Shown: positions 55,796-64,000 of the stretch, piece by piece
Position numbering within the stretch: the first letter of the stretch is position 1
Layout of the letters: the number at the start of each line of letters is the position of its first letter
Source: Cyanobacteria bacterium FACHB-502
GTDB lineage: Bacteria; Cyanobacteriota; Cyanobacteriia; Elainellales; Elainellaceae
NCBI GenBank assembly: GCA_014695325.1
Contig: JACJNZ010000092.1
Span: forward strand, 237,129-301,128
DNA length: 64,000 nt
Reading direction: 5' to 3'
The notes under the pieces: generated by a model
Database searches by the model: none
Told to the model about the DNA's origin: nothing
What the model saw: only the letters and a program-made list of their open reading frames with translations
Position numbers and translations under genes: made by a program

Positions 55796-57772
55796 ATGCG
55801 CGATGCTTTGCCAAGCCGTTTGCTGCGGCTGCTGCTGATTGATGCCGACCCCGTGTTTCGGCTGGGACTTCGGCTGGCACTCGCGCCGTTTCGCGATTTG
55901 GAACTGGTGACCGAAGCTTCAGACGGTGAAACTGCTCTGCAACTGCTTGCCGATCGCTTTAGCGCTACGCTTGCCGATCGCTTTAGCGTGACGGATATTG
56001 CGGTGGTGGTTGATTCGGTGCCCGAGCGTCCTGCTGATGCTCCGATCGATGCCAATCCCAACCTGACCGCAGGAATTGATTTGGTGTTGCTCGATGTCGG
56101 CCTAGGACGTACAGACCCCACCCAAATTCAGGGACTAGCCCTCTGTCAGCAAATCAAAGCTCTGTATCCCGATTTGCCCGTGCTGCTGCTCAGTGCCAAT
56201 TCCGAACCGATCGTCCGAGCGGCAGCGCAACAGGCAGGGGCAAGCGGCTACTGTGCCAAAACTGCTGATGTGCCTGTCTTGGTAACAGCGATTCGGCAAG
56301 CAGCCGGGCGAGGCAGTTTTTCTGAAACGGTCGAGGCGGCAAACGCAACAGAAAGCCTATTTGATCAAAGACTGGAGCAACAATTACCCCTTCGGAGAAC
56401 TGCGAAGCAATCGCCCCAAACCTTACCCAATCCTCGAACCGCGCCTTCTTCTGCCGTGACTCGGCTGCTGCAACGCTGGCGAAGCTCTGGCAACCGTCAA
56501 ATCGATCGTGCCCTCGCTGAAATCAGCGCTTCCCTGCAAGATTTAGATTTATCAGCGATCGATCGGGCAGTTCTGGCGGGGCAATCGCGTGAGCTACGAG
56601 CTGCCCGTTGGGTACTCAATCGCCTGCTGCCGCCTGTTCCAGGGGCTGATGAATTGCAGGATCGCCTGCCCAGTACTGCCCAGGGAGTCCCTTCCTCAGC
56701 TGGCTCCGCTGCGGATGTCCCGAACCCTGCAAGCCGTTCTCTCGCGCTGCCTGGAGCGACAACCACTGCGATTCAAAGCCCTGCTGCTGCTGGGGCAATC
56801 GTCCCTGCGGATTCCCGCACCGTGCAGTCGATCGTCTTTGATGCGGTTTTTTCAAAGCTGCAAACCAGTTTGGTCAATCAGACCGACGTTCCGCTGGAAA
56901 CGGACATTCTGCGAGAAGACAAAAAGCGCGAACTGTTCTACCTGATTCTAAGAAAGCTGGAAGATTTGCTGTCGGAGCTGCGCTATTCCCAGGTATCGCC
57001 GGATCTGCTGGATCAGAAGCGATCGTCCCTCCTGCGGGATTTGTGGCAAAACACTACCTCGGATTTTTTTGGACGCTATGCCACGCTGATGGTAGACGGC
57101 ATCGAGTTTGATCTGGTCAATGTGCTGCTGCAAGACGAAGAAACGGTGCAGGCTGCCATTCTCAACAAAGTTCCGGGCGTGGTTGAGCTGCTGTCTCATC
57201 TGCTGTTTCAAACGCCGCTCCTGGTGGGCAGTACACCCTACCTGGCAGGCAACCCCGAATCCCTGGCGCGAACCGAAATTCTGCTGGAGAACTTGATGAT
57301 TCAAGTCGCAAATGCCGTAATTCAGCCCCTGCTGAATCGTTTTGCCAATGTGGAAGCAATCAAGCAAAACTTTTACGATCGCCGCCTGCTGTCCACCCGC
57401 GAAGTCGAGCGGTTTCGCAACGATCTATCCTGGCGATATCGGCTTCAGCGACTCTACAGTGAGCCAAAGGATATCTTTGAAAGCCAGTATCGCCTGTTTG
57501 TCTTTACCGGACGCAGCATCAAGCAAGTGCCAATCTACGCACCGCGCAACCCCGAACTCGTGCAGCTTAGCGGCATTCCCTTTGTCGTCACCCTCGCCCT
57601 CGAAACCCGCGATGCCGTTGCCCCGCGCCTGCAAAATGTGGTTGCGTTTGTCGGCAATGGTTTAATCTATGTCTTGACCAACGTGATCGGGCGGGGGATT
57701 GGCTTAATCGGTCGCGGCATCGTCGAAGGCATTGGCAATGTGATGCAAGACGATCGCCCCCCTCGAAAATAG
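55796..57772 (+). CDS. Receiver-domain protein with DUF3685 (Ycf55-like) region
   Basis: 658 residues. An N-terminal receiver domain (about 8-170) has Asp16 and Asp18 for metal, phosphorylated Asp100 (LVLLDVGLG) and Lys155 (YCAKT). It carries a roughly 40-residue insertion between the second and third strands. The rest matches DUF3685, related to chloroplast Ycf55 (LVDGIEFDLVNVLLQDEE, FRNDLSWRYRLQRLYSEPKD, PRNPELVQLSGIPFVVTLAL). A hydrophobic glycine-rich C-terminus may touch membrane. Function unknown. A 24-base in-frame duplication lies in the insertion. Confidence 0.82.
   Translation: MRDALPSRLLRLLLIDADPVFRLGLRLALAPFRDLELVTEASDGETALQLLADRFSATLADRFSVTDIAVVVDSVPERPADAPIDANPNLTAGIDLVLLDVGLGRTDPTQIQGLALCQQIKALYPDLPVLLLSANSEPIVRAAAQQAGASGYCAKTADVPVLVTAIRQAAGRGSFSETVEAANATESLFDQRLEQQLPLRRTAKQSPQTLPNPRTAPSSAVTRLLQRWRSSGNRQIDRALAEISASLQDLDLSAIDRAVLAGQSRELRAARWVLNRLLPPVPGADELQDRLPSTAQGVPSSAGSAADVPNPASRSLALPGATTTAIQSPAAAGAIVPADSRTVQSIVFDAVFSKLQTSLVNQTDVPLETDILREDKKRELFYLILRKLEDLLSELRYSQVSPDLLDQKRSSLLRDLWQNTTSDFFGRYATLMVDGIEFDLVNVLLQDEETVQAAILNKVPGVVELLSHLLFQTPLLVGSTPYLAGNPESLARTEILLENLMIQVANAVIQPLLNRFANVEAIKQNFYDRRLLSTREVERFRNDLSWRYRLQRLYSEPKDIFESQYRLFVFTGRSIKQVPIYAPRNPELVQLSGIPFVVTLALETRDAVAPRLQNVVAFVGNGLIYVLTNVIGRGIGLIGRGIVEGIGNVMQDDRPPRK
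55946..55988 (+). repeat. 24-base in-frame direct duplication
   Basis: CTTGCCGATCGCTTTAGCG occurs at 55946-55964 and again at 55970-55988, giving LADRFSAT-LADRFSVT in the receiver insertion. Each copy contains a CGATCG core. Confidence 0.85.
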
Positions 57773-58075
57773 CAGTATCTCTAACTGAATCTCTAACTGA
57801 CAAATTGCCGAACCTCACCTTGTCGGATGCCCGATGCCCTGACGCTTTACAATCACCTGACGCTTTACAATCAGGAGAGTGGCTGATTCGAGGTTGTTTG
57901 AACAGGATTTGGTATTCTACATCGCCCCCTAACTTCTCTAATGTGGGGACTTTGAGATTCAGAAGAAGAGCGAGGTTTCCCCTCAGAAGAGGGCTAGACG
58001 GGCGGTTCGGATGACAACTTTCAAACATCCTCTCAAGCTACATTGCCCATCATTCACCATTCGGGTGATTTGTTC
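57773..58075. other. Intergenic region with direct repeats
   Basis: ATCTCTAACTGA is repeated (about 57777-57800), and CCTGACGCTTTACAATCA is present twice, back to back (about 57837-57873). A leftward frame (57588-58028) mostly shadows the preceding gene. No gene supported. Confidence 0.5.
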
Positions 58076-58657
58076 ATGCGTTTTCAATTCTGGCAACCCT
58101 CTCTGACCCGTCGATCTATCGCTCGTCTATGTTTGAGCCTTCTGCTGGGGCTGGTTATTTTTTGTGCCCATACTGCGCCTGCATCCGCACTCCTGACCGA
58201 CGATCGCTTCGACGGCAACATCTTCCCTCTCTATGCGGGCAACGGCTCCCTCGTTCCGCCCAACATCACGCTGGCAGAAGCATTCAAAAATGAAAAGCCA
58301 ACGCTGCTGATGCTTTATACAGACGACAGCCTGGACTGCAAAGAATACGCGCTCGTCGTTTCTCGGATCGATGGGCTGTATGGGTGGGCAATGAACATGA
58401 TTGCGCTAAGCGTAGACCCGCTGCCGCTCAAAGACCGCTATCGCTCGGATGAACCTGGCTACTATTACAAAGGCTATGTGCCTCAAACCGTAATATTCGA
58501 TCAATCCAACAAAATTGTGCTGAACGAAAAAGGCTCGATTTCCCTGGAGCGGATTGATGATGTGTTGCGTGAAGTGTTTAACCTGCTGCCGCGATCGGAG
58601 TCAACAGAGCTGAGACGGCGACCCGTCAATGAAATCAGCACTGAGCTTGCTCCTTAG
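58076..58657 (+). CDS. Putative thylakoid photosystem I accumulation factor, thioredoxin-like
   Basis: 193 residues: signal sequence (about 13-38, ending APASA), then a thioredoxin-like domain. LTDDRFDGNIFPLYAGNGSL, LMLYTDDSLDCKEYALVVS and PGYYYKGYVPQTVIFDQSNK match a cyanobacterial family annotated, as I recall, as a thylakoid membrane photosystem I accumulation factor. The expected CxxC redox pair is absent: only one cysteine lies at the position. It would act in the lumen or on the lumenal side. The ATG at 58076 leads into a typical signal peptide. Confidence 0.72.
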   Translation: MRFQFWQPSLTRRSIARLCLSLLLGLVIFCAHTAPASALLTDDRFDGNIFPLYAGNGSLVPPNITLAEAFKNEKPTLLMLYTDDSLDCKEYALVVSRIDGLYGWAMNMIALSVDPLPLKDRYRSDEPGYYYKGYVPQTVIFDQSNKIVLNEKGSISLERIDDVLREVFNLLPRSESTELRRRPVNEISTELAP

Positions 58658-58747
58658 TCACGCTGTTTTTACTCCAAACTGCCTTAAAAACAAGGTTTCA
58701 CGAAATTTCATGAATACTGCTCAACACAGTTCATGATCGCAACTCAC

Positions 58748-58785
58748 AAAAAAGCAGCAGGTCGAGTCGACGCGCTGCCCTTTAT
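58748..58785. terminator. Bidirectional terminator
   Basis: GCAGC (58754-58758) and GCTGC (58774-58778) enclose GTCGA-G-TCGAC. Six A residues on the left give a T run for leftward transcripts, and TTTATTTT on the right serves rightward transcripts. It sits between two convergent genes. Confidence 0.75.
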
Positions 58786-58806
58786 TTTGATTCAGAGCGG
58801 AGAAAG

Positions 58807-58950
58807 TTATTTTCCCCGCTTTTCTTTTTCTCTGCTGCGTCGATCGCGCCACTCGATTGTGGTCAGATACGCAACACCACCGGTCACCGCGATTAAAAGT
58901 CCCAAAGTTGCAAACGCCAAAACGGTAAGCAGAGGAGAGGATTCACTCAT
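58807..58950 (-). CDS. 47-aa single-helix membrane protein
   Basis: ATG at 58950 with GGAGCGGCT just upstream, stop TAA at 58809-58807. It reads MSESSPLLTVLAFATLGLLI then AVTGGVAYLTTIEWRDRRSR and a lysine-rich end. One membrane helix with a basic cytoplasmic tail, as in many small photosystem subunits. I cannot name it with confidence; the PSII assembly factor Psb35 is one possibility to test. It lies 64 bases downstream of petN on the same strand and before a terminator, so the two form an operon. Confidence 0.7.
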   Translation of the reverse strand: MSESSPLLTVLAFATLGLLIAVTGGVAYLTTIEWRDRRSREKEKRGK

Positions 58951-59014
58951 AGCCGCTCCGCCCGAATAAATTTCATCAACACACCCGCATCACTCAATCG
59001 GGATGCCTCCAGAA

Positions 59015-59104
59015 TTAGAGTCCGTTTCGTGCCCAAACAACGAGCGCGATCGAAAATGTGAATACGGACAGCAGAGAAACCCATCCTAAAGTCAAAATAT
59101 CCAT
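59015..59104 (-). CDS. petN: Cytochrome b6f complex subunit VIII
   Basis: 29 residues, [20 protein letters not shown] then LVVWARNGL, nearly identical to PetN of other cyanobacteria and chloroplasts. It is a single-helix subunit needed for stable assembly of the cytochrome b6f dimer in the thylakoid. ATG at 59104, stop TAA at 59017-59015. No strong ribosome binding site is visible. Confidence 0.95.
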   Translation of the reverse strand: MDILTLGWVSLLSVFTFSIALVVWARNGL

Positions 59105-59224
59105 GAGCAGTTAATCAAGAGAGACATCGAAGCATTACAAATCTGATCATAATGCAAACGGTCTTCACTCAGGGTCGTCACGCCAAGCAGATTCCCCCTT
59201 TCCCCTTCCCCCACCCCTCTTCCC

Positions 59225-60223
59225 ATGTCCCTCTCCCAACTCGCCCGATCGCAACACCACACCCGGCAGAAAAAACGCCTCACCCTTTGTCTCGGAGTCG
59301 CGATCGTCGCCCATGCGCTACTGTTTGTCGGATGGTCGCTAGAGCAGCGCGAAAATCGGCAGGCTCAAAAAGACCCGATCGGCGTTGAATTTGTTTACCT
59401 TGATCCGGCGATCAACCCGTCCAAAGAAACCGAATCCTCGCGTCGCGCACAAATTAATTCCAATGCAGGCGGCTCAAGAAATGAAGCTTTGCCACCTAGT
59501 GCCGGAAAGACGAGCCAGAGCACAGCCCCCCAACCGATTCCCGATCGACCCAGTACCCCTAATCCGCCTCAGTCTGTGTCTCAATCTGTGCCTCAGTCTG
59601 CGCCTCAGCCTGCTGCTGCCAATCCTGCCCCGTCCTCCGTTCCTCCATCTCCCCGTCCCAGCCCTGCAACTTCAGAGCCATCTGAAATTCAGAGAACGAC
59701 TCGATCGCCTGCCGTCCCCCGTTCTGCCCAACCTGCCGTTCCCCAGACCGCAATGGTTCCCCGTCCTGCGGCTCCAGTGGGGGGGGCAGCCCCGCCAATC
59801 AATCCTCAGTCTGGGCAGGGGCTCGACGGGCAAATCAACCCCGATCGCACAGCCCCTGGGCCCGCTAGCCTTGATGCTGCTGGCGATGAGCTGTGGGGTG
59901 CGTATGTCTCGACGCTCAATCGCCAAATTGACCAGAACTGGCAAAGAATTACGGTTTCAGCACTGCGTCAGGCAAAGGTGCAGTTTGAGATCGATCGCCA
60001 GGGTCGCTTAATCAATCTGCGTCTGGTGGAGTCTTCCGGCGACCCATCCGCAGATACGGTTGCGCTTCAGGCAGTGCGGGTGGCTGCGCCCTTTGCCCCC
60101 TTTCCGACTCAGACGACTGAATCGCAGTTGCGAGTCAATTTCACGTTTACCTATTATCCTGCGGACGAATCTGCTGCCAGCCAAACGCTCAGTTCGCCAC
60201 AACCCTTAACACCCGCGCAATAA
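59225..60223 (+). CDS. TonB-like energy-transducing protein
   Basis: 332 residues. A cytoplasmic basic start, one helix (about 18-39), a long Pro/Ser/Gln-rich spacer (about 60-210), and a C-terminal TonB domain (about 215-310) with AYVSTLNRQIDQNWQRITVS and RLINLRLVESSGDPSADTVA. Such proteins couple inner-membrane energy (ExbBD) to outer-membrane transporters or serve as cell-envelope linkers. The spacer DNA contains 12-base repeats of the CCTCAGTCTGTG type around 59569-59613. The partners are not in this window. Confidence 0.85.
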   Translation: MSLSQLARSQHHTRQKKRLTLCLGVAIVAHALLFVGWSLEQRENRQAQKDPIGVEFVYLDPAINPSKETESSRRAQINSNAGGSRNEALPPSAGKTSQSTAPQPIPDRPSTPNPPQSVSQSVPQSAPQPAAANPAPSSVPPSPRPSPATSEPSEIQRTTRSPAVPRSAQPAVPQTAMVPRPAAPVGGAAPPINPQSGQGLDGQINPDRTAPGPASLDAAGDELWGAYVSTLNRQIDQNWQRITVSALRQAKVQFEIDRQGRLINLRLVESSGDPSADTVALQAVRVAAPFAPFPTQTTESQLRVNFTFTYYPADESAASQTLSSPQPLTPAQ

Positions 60224-60298
60224 TCGTTTACGCTACTGCAGAGCCAGATTCGCTAAGCTCAGAGAAGGAATTTATAACACGCTTCATTCATTAAAAAT

Positions 60299-60799
60299 AT
60301 GTCAGCGATCGTTCATTCGGAAGCTCTGCGTCCCCGCTGGCGCACAATGGTTTTGGCTGTACTCGCCTTCTGGCTCAGTGCTAGTCTGCTGCTTGATCTG
60401 GTGATTATGCCCATGCTGTCGATGGCAGGAATGCTGACCGAGCCCGGCTTTGCGGCTGCGGGCTATTCGATTTTCTGGGTATTTAATCACCTGGAGCTAT
60501 TCATGGCTGCACTGGTGCTAACCGGAATGCTGGTGCTTCGCACAATTTCCACCCATTTTCAACACCGCTGGGCAATTCCGGCAGCTCTAGCTCTGCTGGC
60601 GATCGTCTGCTGCTACACCTACGGGCTTACCCCAGAAATGAGTGCTCTGGGACTTCAGCTCAACTGGTTTGAATCGACTCCGGCTTTCTCTGGCGCAATG
60701 GTGCAGATGCAGGGCGTTTACTGGCTGCTGGAAGTTTGCAAACTCGCGATCGGGGCAATGTTGCTGAGCTGGTGCTATCAATCTGTAACCGAATCGTAG
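60299..60799 (+). CDS. Four-helix membrane protein
   Basis: 166 residues with four likely helices (about 17-40, 57-80, 89-109, 133-158). Notable segments are MVLAVLAFWLSASLLLDLVI, FNHLELFMAALVLTGML and CCYTYGLTPEMSALG. The pattern of a helix ending in DLVIMP and a later HLE is reminiscent of DUF4149-type proteins, but I would not assign it firmly. Function unknown. Confidence 0.65.
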   Translation: MSAIVHSEALRPRWRTMVLAVLAFWLSASLLLDLVIMPMLSMAGMLTEPGFAAAGYSIFWVFNHLELFMAALVLTGMLVLRTISTHFQHRWAIPAALALLAIVCCYTYGLTPEMSALGLQLNWFESTPAFSGAMVQMQGVYWLLEVCKLAIGAMLLSWCYQSVTES

Positions 60800-60816
60800 C
60801 TCATTCCTCAGGTTGG

Positions 60817-62343
60817 CTATTGCATTCGATCGATCGTCCGATACTGAATCGCCTCTGCGACATGATGTGTCTGCAAACTCTCTTCATTGGCAAGGTCAGC
60901 GATCGTGCGAGACACTTTCAAAATGCGATCGGTGGCTCTGGCAGATAGTCCTAGTTTGCGAATTGCGCTCTCTAGTAAATTGCGTGTTGTGTCGTCTAGT
61001 TGGCACCACTGCCGCAGATGACGGCTCTGCATTTCTGCATTCGATCGCAATGTTTCTTCCTTAAAGCGATGCAGGGTTCGATCGCGCGCTGCCTGAACTC
61101 GTGCCTGTACCGTGACTGAATCTTCGCCGATCGTCTGCTGGGTAATCTCCTCCGGCTTAAGGCGGCTGACCATCACCTGCAAATCAATTCGATCCATTAG
61201 CGGACCCGACAGCTTTGCCCAATACTGCTCCCGATGACGCGGGCTACAGGTGCAGGGCTGGATCGTATCGCCAAAGTAACCGCAGGGACAGGGATTTGTG
61301 CTGGCAACCAGCGTAAATTTTGCAGGAAACGAAACTGACTGCCGCGTCCGCGAAATCGTGACATGACCGTCTTCGAGCGGCTGTCGCAAAAATTCCAGCA
61401 CATCCCGCTTAAACTCTGTTAGCTCGTCCAGGAACAGAATTCCTCGATGCGCCAGCGAAATCTCCCCCGGACGCGGATAGCTGCCGCCGCCGACCAGCGA
61501 TGGACCCGATGCCGAGTGATGCGGGCTGCGAAACGGACGCTCGCCCATCAGGCTGCCTCTGTCTTTCAGCAGTCCAGCGACTGAGTGAATTTGTGTGACC
61601 TCTAATGCCTCGCCAAAAGTAAGGGGTGGCAGAATTCCCGGCAATCTTCGCGCCAGCATCGTCTTTCCACTTCCGGGTGGACCTACGAAAATCAGGTTGT
61701 GCCCTCCTGCGGCAGCGATTTCTAATGCCCGGCGCGCTTGGGTTTGCCCTTTGACATCTTTCAGGTCGAGACTCTGAGAACGCGATCGAACGAGCTCTGC
61801 CTGACCATCGAGTTTGAGCGGCTGATAACGATCGGGTTGATTCAGAAAATCCGCAACTTCCGAAATGTGCTGAAATCCATAAACTGAGATGCCTTGCACC
61901 ACCGCTGCTTCGCGAGCATTGTCTGCCGGAACAATTAGCCCTTTCATGCCTACCTGCTGAGCTGTTGCTGCGATCGCCAAGACTCCTGCGATCGGACGCA
62001 GTGACCCATCCAGCGACACTTCCCCCAGAAACAGATGGTCAGACAAAATTGCCGGGCTCACCTGCTCTGAAGCCGCTAAAATGCCCACACTGATCGGCAA
62101 GTCGAAACTCGGACCTTCCTTTCGCAAATCGGCAGGAGTCAGGTTGATTACAATCTTTCGCATGGGAACGGTATAGCCCGCATTTTTCAAAGCAGCTTTG
62201 ACCCGTTCCCGGCTTTCCTGAACGGCAGTATCCGGCAGTCCCACCACCACGATTCCGGGCAGCCCCCCTGCCACATCCACCTCAACGCCCACCTTCACTG
62301 CGTCGATCCCAACCAGCGATGCACTCCAGACTCTAGCCAGCAT
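60817..62343 (-). CDS. comM: YifB/ComM family Mg-chelatase-like AAA+ ATPase
   Basis: 508 residues: an N-terminal Lon-S5-like domain (1 to about 170), then an AAA+ domain with Walker A GPPGSGKT (221-228), Walker B GILFLDELTEF, and a C-terminal Mg-chelatase-like part. A cysteine-rich stretch NPCPCGYFGDTIQPCTCSPR is typical. In naturally transformable bacteria ComM is a helicase that extends D-loops during DNA uptake; this one probably serves natural transformation or recombination. Confidence 0.93.
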   Translation of the reverse strand: MLARVWSASLVGIDAVKVGVEVDVAGGLPGIVVVGLPDTAVQESRERVKAALKNAGYTVPMRKIVINLTPADLRKEGPSFDLPISVGILAASEQVSPAILSDHLFLGEVSLDGSLRPIAGVLAIAATAQQVGMKGLIVPADNAREAAVVQGISVYGFQHISEVADFLNQPDRYQPLKLDGQAELVRSRSQSLDLKDVKGQTQARRALEIAAAGGHNLIFVGPPGSGKTMLARRLPGILPPLTFGEALEVTQIHSVAGLLKDRGSLMGERPFRSPHHSASGPSLVGGGSYPRPGEISLAHRGILFLDELTEFKRDVLEFLRQPLEDGHVTISRTRQSVSFPAKFTLVASTNPCPCGYFGDTIQPCTCSPRHREQYWAKLSGPLMDRIDLQVMVSRLKPEEITQQTIGEDSVTVQARVQAARDRTLHRFKEETLRSNAEMQSRHLRQWCQLDDTTRNLLESAIRKLGLSARATDRILKVSRTIADLANEESLQTHHVAEAIQYRTIDRMQ

Positions 62344-63636
<1,293 letters not shown>

Positions 63637-63694
63637 GCCAGCGTCATACTCTAGGTCGGTTTTAGGAGTGGGATGAGAAAAATTCACCGCTCGC

Positions 63695-63723
63695 TTTACA
63701 AATTGAAATATTTTCCTTAATAT
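63695..63723 (+). promoter_or_regulatory. psbA promoter
   Basis: TTTACA (63695-63700), a 17-base spacer and TAATAT (63718-63723) form a near-consensus sigma-70-type promoter. It would start transcription near 63731 and leave a leader of about 50 bases before the psbA ATG at 63783. Confidence 0.8.
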
Positions 63724-63782
63724 TTGATTAGAGGCAATTCAACTTGCTTCATTGCGAATAAACAATAGCACTCATCGAAAAT

Positions 63783-64000
63783 ATGACGACTACCTTACAG
63801 CGTCGCGACTCCGCGAACCTGTGGGAGCAGTTCTGCACCTGGATCACCTCCACCGACAACCGCCTCTACATCGGCTGGTTCGGCGTTCTCATGATCCCTA
63901 CCCTGCTAGCTGCTGCCACTTGCTACATCATCGCCTTTATCGCTGCTCCGCCTGTGGACATCGACGGCATCCGTGAACCCGTAGCAGGCTCCCTGATCTA
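63783..64000 (+). CDS. psbA: Photosystem II D1 protein (start only)
   Basis: The first 72 codons of D1, running off the right edge. It begins [20 protein letters not shown] and contains [20 protein letters not shown], exactly as in other cyanobacteria. D1 binds the photosystem II reaction-centre pigments and the Mn cluster. Residue 130, which distinguishes low-light from high-light forms, lies outside the window. Confidence 0.98.
   Translation, partial: MTTTLQRRDSANLWEQFCTWITSTDNRLYIGWFGVLMIPTLLAAATCYIIAFIAAPPVDIDGIREPVAGSLI

Noticed and set aside
58733..58969. 78-codon rightward frame
   Set aside because: It is the antisense shadow of the 47-aa membrane protein gene and crosses a terminator.
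63695..63713. HLR1 (RpaB) site at the psbA promoter
   Set aside because: Only one half-like TTTACAAA is visible, overlapping the -35 box; the second repeat is poor.

Overview
The window is chromosomal DNA from a cyanobacterium. It carries psbA (D1, cut by the right edge), petN, the Mg-chelatase subunit chlH, the ferredoxin-thioredoxin reductase variable chain, rpaB, and many cyanobacteria-restricted families (DUF3038/DUF4335 pair, DUF3370, Ycf55-like DUF3685, XisH/XisI). The core sequence is full of CGATCG/GCGATCGC (HIP1-like) words, also typical of cyanobacteria. Genus cannot be fixed from the sequence alone. No rRNA operon, CRISPR array or complete insertion sequence was seen.

Layout. 1-4.1 kb: DUF3038/DUF4335 pair, ftrV, DUF3370. 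4.9-8.1 kb: tRNA-Gly(UCC) directly before glyS, then a secreted hypothetical protein. 8.1-18.7 kb: housekeeping genes (class A PBP, tyrS, pyrF, family-4 uracil-DNA glycosylase, DUF1499, VOC protein, aspartate aminotransferase, rsmD, hisH) plus a candidate structured small RNA near 14.65-14.83 kb. 19-26 kb: C15-type peptidase, degenerate SGNH membrane protein, fasciclin protein, a protein with a Psb34/ssl1498-like motif, ruvC, and the B12-dependent ribonucleotide reductase.

26.5-31.1 kb is an accessory island. It is visibly AT-rich and I found no CGATCG word for about 4 kb. It holds an overlapping gene pair (two-helix membrane protein with a GAF-like region, then a NACHT NTPase with C-terminal membrane helices), the xisH-xisI cassette, a small antitoxin-like gene and a frameshifted remnant of a PIN-domain toxin. 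This is the best place to look for a defence or signalling system.

31.5-49.5 kb: chlH with a clear terminator, CPA2 antiporter, TetR and PadR regulators, a dead receiver-domain fragment with two in-frame stops, cysC, aldo/keto reductase, a DUF2325 protein, rpiA, the lipid operon plsX-fabH-fabD-plsC-DUF2288, and rpaB. 49.6-57.8 kb: radA, two tandem paralogous single-helix repeat proteins, and a receiver-DUF3685 protein. 58-64 kb: a putative photosystem I accumulation factor, a petN plus 47-aa membrane protein operon, a TonB-like protein, a small membrane protein, a ComM/YifB ATPase, a HIT protein and the start of psbA with a near-consensus promoter.

How they fit together. Most genes serve photosynthetic core metabolism: chlorophyll synthesis, D1 and cytochrome b6f, light-stress regulation by RpaB, thioredoxin redox control, lipid initiation and tRNA charging. 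The accessory content is concentrated in the 26.5-31 kb island.
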